This document shows positions 1 to 6,400 of a stretch of DNA of 9,994 nucleotides, one piece after another. Positions within the stretch are counted from its first letter, which is position 1. The number at the start of each line of letters is the position of its first letter. The stretch spans positions 1 to 9,994 of the forward strand of contig CAKUMP010000067.1 in NCBI GenBank assembly GCA_934667795.1, written 5' to 3'. Source of the stretch: an uncultured Chthoniobacterales bacterium. GTDB taxonomy: Bacteria > Verrucomicrobiota > Verrucomicrobiia > Chthoniobacterales > CAKUMP01. Under the pieces are notes generated by a model. It ran no database searches and had not been told where the DNA came from. It saw only the letters and a list, made by a program, of their open reading frames with translations. The position numbers were made by a program, and so were the translations under genes.

Positions 1-403
1 GGATAAGAACAAAAAGGCAGACCAGAATTCCGCAGTCCGACAATCAGAGGGGACCACAGGCGCCAGCGTTTCTCCGTCTGATCAGGACTTTCAGGTTTTT
101 ATTCAGCAATTACGCCGTGCTGTTGCGAACAGGGATATGGAATATATTGCGTCACAAATGACGCCAAATTTTGGCTACCGCTTGAATCCCTTGGGCGAAG
201 GGGCAGGTGTGTTTGAATATTGGGATGTAAATAATGTGTGGTCTGATTTAGATCGGGTGATACGGAGTAAATTTATCGGGAATGGGAATTTTCTGGTTGC
301 CCCTCCGGAATTTGCGGCTTCGGGAACTGTTTATAACGGATATCGCGCAGGAATGTTGAAGATCAATGGAGAATGGAAATTTGCGTATTTTGTTAAGGAT
401 TAA
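1..403 (+). CDS. uncharacterised protein, C-terminal part (5' end outside window)
   Basis: The reading frame is open from the left edge (first full codon at base 2) to TAA at 401-403, so about 133 residues of a longer protein are present. An ATG at 137 is in frame, but coding-like sequence continues upstream of it, so it is probably internal. The first 25 or so visible residues are polar (Lys, Gln, Ser, Thr, Gly) and look like a linker. A compact region follows, starting near DFQVFIQQLRRAVANRD, with alternating aromatic and glycine positions (FGYRLNPLGEG, VFEYWD, GYRAGM) and ending in a strand-like tail, GEWKFAYFVKD. This looks like a small alpha+beta domain of an envelope or periplasmic protein, perhaps NTF2-like, but I see no catalytic motif and assign no function. 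The N-terminus, where a signal peptide would lie, is missing. Reality of the gene is fairly sure; its role is unknown. Confidence 0.75.
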   Translation, partial: DKNKKADQNSAVRQSEGTTGASVSPSDQDFQVFIQQLRRAVANRDMEYIASQMTPNFGYRLNPLGEGAGVFEYWDVNNVWSDLDRVIRSKFIGNGNFLVAPPEFAASGTVYNGYRAGMLKINGEWKFAYFVKD

Positions 404-455
404 CAAAGTGTAATAACAGCATTTAATGGGCACGTATGATTAAAGTTCAGGGAAT

Positions 456-890
456 ATGAGTGAAAATAAATCGCTGGATGGAATGCCGGGCCTGGAGGGA
501 TTGCCTCATCGCGAACCATTTTTGTTCGTGGATCGTGTGGTGGAACTGGAACAGGGGAAACGCGTACGTGCGGAACGAACGTTTAGACAGGAAGAAGAGT
601 TTTTTCGCGGTCATTTTCCTGGAGAACCGATTGTTCCTGGAGTTTTATTGACCGAAGCCCTGGCACAGGCTGCAGGCCTGGCCGGAGTGGAAGAGGGGAT
701 TGCCGGGTTTCGCTTGTCCGCAATTCGTAGTATGAAATTTCCTGACGCTGCTCTGCCAGGCGAACGCGTGGAATTATATGCAGAAAAATCAGGAAATATG
801 GGAGGCTTACACCAGTTCTCCGTAAAAGCATCCATAAAAGAACGCATAGTCGCAGAAGGAATCCTCATTTTAAATGAAATAACTCCATAG
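456..890 (+). CDS. fabZ: 3-hydroxyacyl-[acyl-carrier-protein] dehydratase FabZ
   Basis: This cytoplasmic hot-dog-fold enzyme removes water from 3-hydroxyacyl-ACP to give trans-2-enoyl-ACP in type II fatty-acid synthesis. At 144 residues it has the usual family length. The N-terminal LPHREPFLFVDRV (residues 16-28) is the FabZ substrate-tunnel signature. GHFPGEPIVPGVLLTEALAQ (52-71) carries the catalytic pair: His53 in HFPG and Glu67 in the helix, matching the His and Glu of E. coli FabZ. The remaining strands (FRLSAIRSMKFPDAALPGERVEL) are typical. The ATG at 456 is preceded by AGGGAAT, at best a weak and close Shine-Dalgarno sequence. It is the natural start because the conserved block begins 15 residues in. 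It lies 52 bases after the unknown protein and 112 before the glycosyltransferase. FabA is less likely because of the short length and the sequence around the active site. Confidence 0.95.
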   Translation: MSENKSLDGMPGLEGLPHREPFLFVDRVVELEQGKRVRAERTFRQEEEFFRGHFPGEPIVPGVLLTEALAQAAGLAGVEEGIAGFRLSAIRSMKFPDAALPGERVELYAEKSGNMGGLHQFSVKASIKERIVAEGILILNEITP

Positions 891-1002
891 GAAAAACATC
901 TTTTGATTTTAAAACCAAGGTTGTTTTATGGATGTGAAATATATTTCTTTGCAAAACGTAGCGCTAAGTAGTAAAAGACGAGTTAGTTAAGTCGTTTGAA
1001 AT
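891..1002 (+). promoter_or_regulatory. fabZ-glycosyltransferase gap with weak sigma70-like promoter candidate
   Basis: This 112-base AT-rich gap contains TTGCAA (949-954) and TAAAAG (972-977) separated by 17 bases, a loose match to -35 and -10 boxes placed 25 bases before the ATG at 1003. An imperfectly supported AT-rich hairpin (910-928) lies upstream. No strong Shine-Dalgarno sequence precedes the ATG. Such matches are common by chance in AT-rich DNA, so this is only a candidate. Confidence 0.2.
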
Positions 1003-3003
1003 ATGAAAGAGCAATCAATAAAGGTTGTGCGTGCCATGTATTCTTTTGGGATACGTTACGGGCTATGGATGATTCCTGTGGTGGCCGCATTTGTGTATTA
1101 TGTGGATTGTTTGGATGAGAAGAAGCCATGGGAGACGCGTTGGAAGGAGCGAGTGGCGGAAGGATTGCCTCCGGGCTTGAATGATTATATCGACAGTGGG
1201 TTCTGGTGCGCTGCTTTGTTAGGAGTGATGATAAGCGTGCTTTTGATGGTAACCGTGAGTATCTGGAGCAAAAAAACAGAACTGACGGGGGAGCGTTTCG
1301 AATCGGGGTTTTCTAAACGAGATAAAAAGTTTTATATGGTAGCGTTGATCTTGCTTTTAGGCTGTTCGTTGCTGCTTCGATTACCGCGCATGGAACATAG
1401 CTTCTGGGGCGATGAAGAATGGGCGGCCCGCAGGTATATTATCGGGCATCATGAGTTGGATGAAGATAAGAATCGGCTGACTTTTAAACGTACGCATTGG
1501 AAGGAAACTTTATATTCCAACAAGCAGGCGAATAATCATATTTTACAGAGTGCCCTGTCTCGAATTTCTTTGTTGTCCTGGCAGGAGATGCATGATGCGA
1601 GTCGATGGGAATTTAAAGAGTGGGTGCTGCGTGTTCCGCCGCTGGTGGCAGGGCTTGGAACAATTGCATTAGTGGCTTTATTTTTTCATTTGTTGCATTT
1701 GCCTGTAGCGGGGATGCTGGCGGCTGCTCTTTTGGCGGTGCATCCCTGGCATATCCGGTATTCCACGGAAGCGCGAGGATATTCGTTAGCACAGTTTGCA
1801 TTGGTTGCTTTATTGATTTGTGTGATTCAATTGAGTCGAAATCCGCGCTGGCTGTGGGCATGTCTTGGGGCATTGGCATCTGGTGTTGCTGTACTGGCGT
1901 GGCCTGGTTCTTTAATCTTTCTGCTTGTTATTCACCTGGGGATTTTTGCGATTTTATTGTTTGGAAATAGACCAGAAGGACGATTCGGCATCCCCCCCGC
2001 ATTGCGTCGCTGGTTGGCGGTAAATCTCTTTATCACCCCATGGTTAGCATTCATTTTATTTCCAAATATCCCTCAAATCCACAGACAGGTTCAGACGTCA
2101 AAAATGTTTGAAAATAGCCTGGACTTATCCTGGTTTCAGGATGTGGGCGCGTTGATGCTGTCCGGAGCCTGGTGGTATAACAGCGAGAAAGGGAATCCAG
2201 CCGTAATAGATATCTCGAAATATTATCCGGATTCAATGCTGTTCTGGTGGGGGATGGCGATCGTGCTTTTTTTAATTTTAGCATTTGCTGTCTATGGGCT
2301 TTTAAAACAAGGAAGCTGGCGAGTAGTTGTTTTACTGGCAGCGTGCCTGGTGGGTGGATGTGCAATGATCCTCGAAGCAATTGTTAGAAAGCATTATATT
2401 TATCATTGGTATTTGACCGCATTGTTGCCCATTGTTGTGATTTGTGTGGTGGCAGGAATTGTAATGGGAGGGGCATATATTGTCTGTCGCTTTACGGAGC
2501 GAGACGGAGTTGTTTCTGCGGTTACATACTTGATCGTATTAGCGTGTGTGGGCGGATATGCTTATGCGCACAAACCGATCATGCAATTGCAGTTTGATTA
2601 TCCGATTGAAGATTTGCGGGGAGTCGCAATGCTTACAAGAAATTATAATAGCTGGCCCGATAAATCAAAAATAGAAACGGTTCTGTTTTGGCGAGGTGCG
2701 GAATTGTATGACCCGTATGCACATGTAAAAATTAATGAAATGATCAAACTGGTCGAGTTGTCAGAAAAATGTATCAAGAAAAAATGCCCTCTTTATATCA
2801 CTGTGGGAATGATGCCTTCATTTGCAGAGGAATTTCCTTTGGCCGCACAGGCACTCAGAAATCCTGAGATTTTTGAAACGAAATTTACATTATATGGCAC
2901 CGAAGCGCGTTATACGTTGAATGTCTTTCGCCTGAAAGAGTCGCCAAACTTAAACCAGCTCCGTCGTATTCGAGGGATGATTATTAATCCGGATCAATAT
3001 TAA
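1003..3003 (+). CDS. polytopic membrane glycosyltransferase, GT39/ArnT-like (PMT_2 type)
   Basis: The protein has 666 residues and many hydrophobic spans (about 20-37, 67-88, 110-127, 210-230, 234-248, 262-277, 284-320, 338-354, 412-434, 438-460, 470-496, 504-522), followed by a C-terminal soluble region of about 140 residues. Family signs are the acidic WGDEEW (Asp137, Glu138) in the first large loop, where GT39-type enzymes hold their catalytic Asp; NNHILQ (177-182) later in the same loop; and RYSTEARGYS (252-261), close to the conserved ARxY motif of this superfamily. Such enzymes use polyprenyl-phosphate sugars as donors and transfer the sugar to lipid or protein on the outer face of the inner membrane. 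Acceptor and sugar cannot be deduced. There are two extra N-terminal membrane spans before the usual first span preceding the DE loop. The start is uncertain: ATG 1036 is an alternative to ATG 1003, and neither has a clear ribosome-binding site. No glycan genes adjoin it. Confidence 0.8.
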   Translation: MKEQSIKVVRAMYSFGIRYGLWMIPVVAAFVYYVDCLDEKKPWETRWKERVAEGLPPGLNDYIDSGFWCAALLGVMISVLLMVTVSIWSKKTELTGERFESGFSKRDKKFYMVALILLLGCSLLLRLPRMEHSFWGDEEWAARRYIIGHHELDEDKNRLTFKRTHWKETLYSNKQANNHILQSALSRISLLSWQEMHDASRWEFKEWVLRVPPLVAGLGTIALVALFFHLLHLPVAGMLAAALLAVHPWHIRYSTEARGYSLAQFALVALLICVIQLSRNPRWLWACLGALASGVAVLAWPGSLIFLLVIHLGIFAILLFGNRPEGRFGIPPALRRWLAVNLFITPWLAFILFPNIPQIHRQVQTSKMFENSLDLSWFQDVGALMLSGAWWYNSEKGNPAVIDISKYYPDSMLFWWGMAIVLFLILAFAVYGLLKQGSWRVVVLLAACLVGGCAMILEAIVRKHYIYHWYLTALLPIVVICVVAGIVMGGAYIVCRFTERDGVVSAVTYLIVLACVGGYAYAHKPIMQLQFDYPIEDLRGVAMLTRNYNSWPDKSKIETVLFWRGAELYDPYAHVKINEMIKLVELSEKCIKKKCPLYITVGMMPSFAEEFPLAAQALRNPEIFETKFTLYGTEARYTLNVFRLKESPNLNQLRRIRGMIINPDQY

Positions 3004-3108
3004 CGCGTTTAAAATTCGAGAAAATAAAAAGAAGTCCCTGGAAGTATTGTTGCCAGATCATTATTCCGTAAAAAAGCACTGGATCAGAAGTGTTCAAAAT
3101 GCCAGATT

Positions 3109-4377
3109 ATGGACATGACAGATTCATCATTGCCAGGGTTTCGTGATTTTTATCCGCAGGAATGCGCGCGACGCAATTATATTCTGGAGGGCTGGAAAAG
3201 AGTGGCTCGCCGTTATGGATTTGTGGAATATGATGGCCCAACGCTGGAAGCTACCGATCTTTATCGCCGAAAAAGTGGAGACGAAATTGTTGGGCAATTG
3301 TTCCAGTTTCAAGATAAAGGGGAGCGCGAAGTGGCGCTTCGACCGGAAATGACGCCCACACTCGCGCGTATGGTGGTGGCAAGAGAAAGAGAATTTAAAA
3401 AACCCATTAAATGGTTTTGTGCCCCCACCTTTTTTCGCTATGAAAAACAACAAAAGGGCAGACTCCGGGAGTTTATCCAGTTTAATGCCGACTTGATCGG
3501 AGATGATTCTGCGGCAGCCGATGCAGAAATTATTTCGTTAGTCATTGATTCTTTATTGGAATTCGGACTGAAGCCAGAAGATTTTCTGGTTCGTATCAGC
3601 AATCGAAAAGCCTGGCAGGAATTTTTTGAACAAAATAATTTACCGTTAGAAAACCTCCAGGAATTTCTTCAGATCGTAGATAAAATAGAACGTGTTCCTG
3701 AAGAAACAACTACGCAGAAGCTGGAAGCATCAGGAACCTCCCTGGCTGCTGTCCGGAATTTTATACAGACCGCACAGACGTCTTCCAGAATTGTCGGCGC
3801 CTTGACAGACGATCTGGATGCGCGTGGGTTCGCTGGCTATTATGAGGTGGATTTAACCATTGTCCGTGGGCTGGCATATTATACAGGAACCGTGTTTGAG
3901 GTGTTTGATCGAAGCCTGGAAAATCGGGCCATCGCAGGCGGAGGGCGTTATGACGATTTATTGGAAAAGTTTAGCGACGGAAAAGTTAATTTGCCTGCAA
4001 TAGGGGTGGGGATCGGGGATGTGGTGCTGGGAAATCTTTTGGATTCATTGGATCACACACGGACAAAAATGGAGGAAGCAATAGCCAAAAATCGAAACCT
4101 GGATGGTTATTTGATGATTAATGATGAATCCCAGCGACCCGAAATGATTCGCCTGGCTACCCAATTGCGTCGTCAAGGGTATCGCATGGATTTTGCATTG
4201 CGTCCGATGAAACTGAATAAACAATTTCAGGCAGCAGAAAATGCAGGTGCACAACTTGCGTTGATTCTGCAAAAAGACGCACAAAATATTTCTGTAAAAA
4301 TATTGGCAACGCGTGAAGAAAAAATGGTTGCCAGGGAAGATCTGGAAACCGTTCTGAAATCATTGCGCGCTGTTTAA
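3109..4377 (+). CDS. hisS: histidyl-tRNA synthetase
   Basis: This cytoplasmic class II aminoacyl-tRNA synthetase charges tRNA-His. Its 422 residues match the bacterial length. Visible blocks in order: LPGFRDFYPQE (motif 1 region, from residue 8); LRPEMTP with Arg78-Pro79-Glu80; motif 2 FFRYEKQQKGRLREF with Arg110; the histidine-specific IVRGLAYYTGTVFE with Arg253, equivalent to the catalytic arginine of E. coli HisRS; AIAGGGRYDDL; and a C-terminal anticodon-binding domain (about 330-422, including RRQGYRMDF and a VKIL strand). The anticodon domain argues against the regulatory paralogue HisZ. Motif 3 is unusual: PAIGVGIGDVVL (296-307) has Val306 where E. coli-type enzymes have the Arg of GLER. 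ATG 3109 was chosen, although ATG 3115 is equally close to motif 1 and neither has a Shine-Dalgarno sequence. The gene stands 105 bases after the glycosyltransferase and converges on the exporter operon. Confidence 0.95.
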   Translation: MDMTDSSLPGFRDFYPQECARRNYILEGWKRVARRYGFVEYDGPTLEATDLYRRKSGDEIVGQLFQFQDKGEREVALRPEMTPTLARMVVAREREFKKPIKWFCAPTFFRYEKQQKGRLREFIQFNADLIGDDSAAADAEIISLVIDSLLEFGLKPEDFLVRISNRKAWQEFFEQNNLPLENLQEFLQIVDKIERVPEETTTQKLEASGTSLAAVRNFIQTAQTSSRIVGALTDDLDARGFAGYYEVDLTIVRGLAYYTGTVFEVFDRSLENRAIAGGGRYDDLLEKFSDGKVNLPAIGVGIGDVVLGNLLDSLDHTRTKMEEAIAKNRNLDGYLMINDESQRPEMIRLATQLRRQGYRMDFALRPMKLNKQFQAAENAGAQLALILQKDAQNISVKILATREEKMVAREDLETVLKSLRAV

Positions 4378-4381
4378 ATGC

Positions 4382-4410
4382 CTGGGAGCGCCGACGTCCC
4401 CGTCGGTAAA
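4382..4410. repeat. short palindromic intergenic element (candidate dispersed repeat)
   Basis: Immediately after the hisS stop lies GGGAGCG followed by a perfect 6-bp stem, CCGACG (4391-4396) and CGTCGG (4401-4406), around a TCCC loop. It is markedly more GC-rich than its flanks. Read in frame from the ATG at 4378 it gives MPGSADVPVGKK and a stop (4378-4416), a peptide too short to be called a gene. The motif resembles palindromic elements I recall scattered between genes in Planctomycetes/Verrucomicrobia/Lentisphaerae-type genomes, but only one copy is visible here. It is not a standard terminator: on the plus strand the hairpin is followed by A residues, and on the minus strand the T run comes before it. 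Confidence 0.45.
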
Positions 4411-4423
4411 AAATGATCAAGCA

Positions 4424-5704
4424 TCACTCGTGACGCAAAGCATCAATTGGATCGAGTTTGGCTGCACGCCTGGCAGGAGCAAAACCAAATAAGACCCCTA
4501 CCGCTGCGGAAAATACAAAGGCGATCAGGTTTATTTTTATATCGAATAAAAAAGGAACCTGGATGAGAGATGCTAACCCCCAGCAAAGAAAAAATGCCAG
4601 GATGATTCCGGTTAATCCTCCGACGCAGGACAAAGTGATAGCCTCGACTAAAAATTGCAGCAGAACTTCCCGGGCTCTGGCACCAATGGCAAGACGAATT
4701 CCGATTTCCCGTGTTCGTTCTGTGACGCTCACCAGCATGATATTCATAATGCCGATACCGCCGACCAGAAGGCTGACCCCTGCAACTGCAGCTAACAGGG
4801 TGGTCATCATCTTGGTGGAGGCACTCAGTGTCTCTGCAATTTGACGGGTGTCGAAAACATTAAAATTGTTGGGCTCTCTGGGAGAAAGATTTCGACGCTG
4901 ACGCATGAGCGAAGTGATGTCAGCAATCAAGGTATCACTATCGACTCCTTCTTCTGCGGAAATTGAAATTTGAGAAACATCTCGTGCGGAAGTACGTCCG
5001 GTGAGCCTCCGTTGGAGCGCGCTGAGTGGCATAATAATGGTGTCGTCCTGATTGCTCATCCCTGATTGTCCTTTGGGGGCCAGGACACCAATCACCTGAA
5101 AAGAAGAGGAATAGGGAGTTTCTTTGGCGGTAGAAGAACTGCTGGATGTGGAACTGCTCGCGACGGTACTGGATTTTCCAACCCGAATTAATTTTCCAAG
5201 CGGATTTTCATTTCCAAATAATTCCTGTTTCGTCGTATCTCCGATCACACAAACGGCAGCTCCGGTGAGAGAATCGACTTCATCAAAAAATCGTCCTTCT
5301 GCGAGAGTCCAGTTATTAATAGGAAAATAAGCGGGCGTGGTTCCGGTGACGCTGGTCGATCGAGCATTTTGCCGGTAAATGGTGCTTAAACTTCTGCTGC
5401 CAACGGGCGCAATATTTGCAATGCCATAGACCTGGTTCTGTAAAGCTTCGACATCACGAGTCGTAAAATTTGGAACTCCTGCAGAAGAGGAGCGAGGACC
5501 AAATCCCATTCCTGGGCGAAGACTTACGAGATTACTTCCAAGAGTAGAAATCTGGTTCTTGACGGCCTGGGTCGTTCCTTGTCCCAGGGTGACCATTGTA
5601 ATCACAGCGGCCACACCAATAATCACTCCAAGGATAGTGAGAAATGCCCGCATAAGATTTCTGCGGATTTCACGAAGGGCAATATGAAAAGCGTTTCCTA
5701 TCAT
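4424..5704 (-). CDS. MacB-like ABC transporter permease (MacB_PCD + FtsX domains)
   Basis: This inner-membrane permease of the MacB/FtsX (type VII) ABC superfamily drives tripartite export by mechanotransmission, moving substrate from the periplasm rather than across the inner membrane. Its 426 residues show the classic topology: one N-terminal span (about 21-41, in FLTILGVIIGVAAVITMVTLG), a large periplasmic domain (about 45-295), then three spans (about 301-325, 351-378, 392-412). The FtsX block around SVTERTREIGIRLAIGAR (326-343) and the end FAPARRAAKLDPIDALRHE are diagnostic. The ATPase is a separate protein here, unlike E. coli MacB, which fuses both. A serine-rich stretch (Ser178-Ser201, with eight Ser in 183-191) interrupts the periplasmic domain. 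The ATG at 5704 follows the ATPase stop by 3 bases, so translation is probably coupled. It is the last gene of the operon. Confidence 0.93.
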   Translation of the reverse strand: MIGNAFHIALREIRRNLMRAFLTILGVIIGVAAVITMVTLGQGTTQAVKNQISTLGSNLVSLRPGMGFGPRSSSAGVPNFTTRDVEALQNQVYGIANIAPVGSRSLSTIYRQNARSTSVTGTTPAYFPINNWTLAEGRFFDEVDSLTGAAVCVIGDTTKQELFGNENPLGKLIRVGKSSTVASSSTSSSSSTAKETPYSSSFQVIGVLAPKGQSGMSNQDDTIIMPLSALQRRLTGRTSARDVSQISISAEEGVDSDTLIADITSLMRQRRNLSPREPNNFNVFDTRQIAETLSASTKMMTTLLAAVAGVSLLVGGIGIMNIMLVSVTERTREIGIRLAIGARAREVLLQFLVEAITLSCVGGLTGIILAFFLCWGLASLIQVPFLFDIKINLIAFVFSAAVGVLFGFAPARRAAKLDPIDALRHE

Positions 5705-5707
5705 GGG

Positions 5708-6400
5708 TCAGGTATTATAAATGTCGGAGTCAATGAGCCCGTCGCGCACTGTAATGATTCTTTTAGCGTAAGCTGCAACTTCTTCTTCGTGGGTGACGAG
5801 CAGAATCGTAATATGGCGTTCTGTATTCAGGCGGGTAAGAAGTTCCATAATCTCGATGGTTGTTTTACTGTCCAGGTTTCCGGTCGGTTCATCCGCAAAG
5901 AGTGTGGACGGGGAAGTGACAATAGCGCGGGCGATTGCGACCCGTTGTTGTTGTCCGCCGGATAATTCTGCAGGTGTATTCCGCAGTTTATCAGGAAGCC
6001 CAACCGATGTCAGTGCTTCAGTCGCAAGTGCGTGTCGCTCCGATCGTGTCATTCCACGATAAATCATCGGAAGCTCGACATTCTCCAGCGCACTGGTTCG
6101 AGAAAGTAAATTAAATCCCTGGAAAATAAATCCAAGTGCATGACGGCGAAGGAGAGAACGCTGGTCTGCATCCAGAATTTCTACGGCAATATCTTCGTAA
6201 CGGTATTGTCCGGAAGTGGGTGTATCCAGACAGCCTAACAGATTCATAAGTGTGGACTTTCCGGAGCCGCTAGGTCCCATGATGGCAACAAATTCCCCTT
6301 TTTGAATGGAAAGATTAATCCCACGCAACGCTTGAAACGCAGCAGCACCAACTCCATAGGTTTTGGTGATGTTTTTAAGCTCAATTAAGGAGTTGTTCAT
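5708..6400 (-). CDS. MacB/LolD-type ABC transporter ATP-binding protein
   Basis: This cytoplasmic ATPase would power the adjacent MacB-like permease. It has 230 residues, a typical length for a stand-alone LolD/MacB-type nucleotide-binding domain. All catalytic elements are intact: Walker A GPSGSGKST (42-50), Q-loop Gln94 in FIFQGFNLL, signature LSGGQQQRVAIARA (146-159), Walker B LFADE with Glu171 (167-171), D-loop GNLD, and switch His204 in LVTHE. LMNLLGCLDTPTSG after Walker A and RTSALENVELPMIYRG after the Q-loop are characteristic of the MacB/LolD group. The ATG at 6400 overlaps the adaptor stop in an ATGA junction (6397-6400). No Shine-Dalgarno sequence is visible, so re-initiation after the upstream gene is likely. 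LolD proper is less likely because an adaptor and an outer-membrane factor lie in the same operon. Confidence 0.96.
   Translation of the reverse strand: MNNSLIELKNITKTYGVGAAAFQALRGINLSIQKGEFVAIMGPSGSGKSTLMNLLGCLDTPTSGQYRYEDIAVEILDADQRSLLRRHALGFIFQGFNLLSRTSALENVELPMIYRGMTRSERHALATEALTSVGLPDKLRNTPAELSGGQQQRVAIARAIVTSPSTLFADEPTGNLDSKTTIEIMELLTRLNTERHITILLVTHEEEVAAYAKRIITVRDGLIDSDIYNT

Noticed and set aside
910..928. TAAAAC/GTTTTA hairpin after fabZ as a terminator
   Set aside because: It is only 6 bp with one G-C pair and no T tract follows, so it would be too weak.
1620..1970. A 116-codon plus-strand frame inside the glycosyltransferase
   Set aside because: It is a +1-shifted shadow of a convincing long gene; its hydrophobic look comes from the codons of the membrane spans.
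3109..4377. HisZ (ATP phosphoribosyltransferase regulatory subunit) instead of HisRS
   Set aside because: The histidine-specific RGLAYYTG block, motif 2 Arg and a full anticodon-binding domain are present, and no hisG adjoins.
4391..4413. Hairpin after hisS as an intrinsic terminator
   Set aside because: On the plus strand the stem is followed by TAAAAAA rather than T residues; on the minus strand the T run precedes the stem. A repeat element fits better.
5579..5965. A 128-codon plus-strand frame across the permease-ATPase junction
   Set aside because: It is antisense to two firmly identified genes, with Cys/His/Asn-rich composition typical of noncoding frames.
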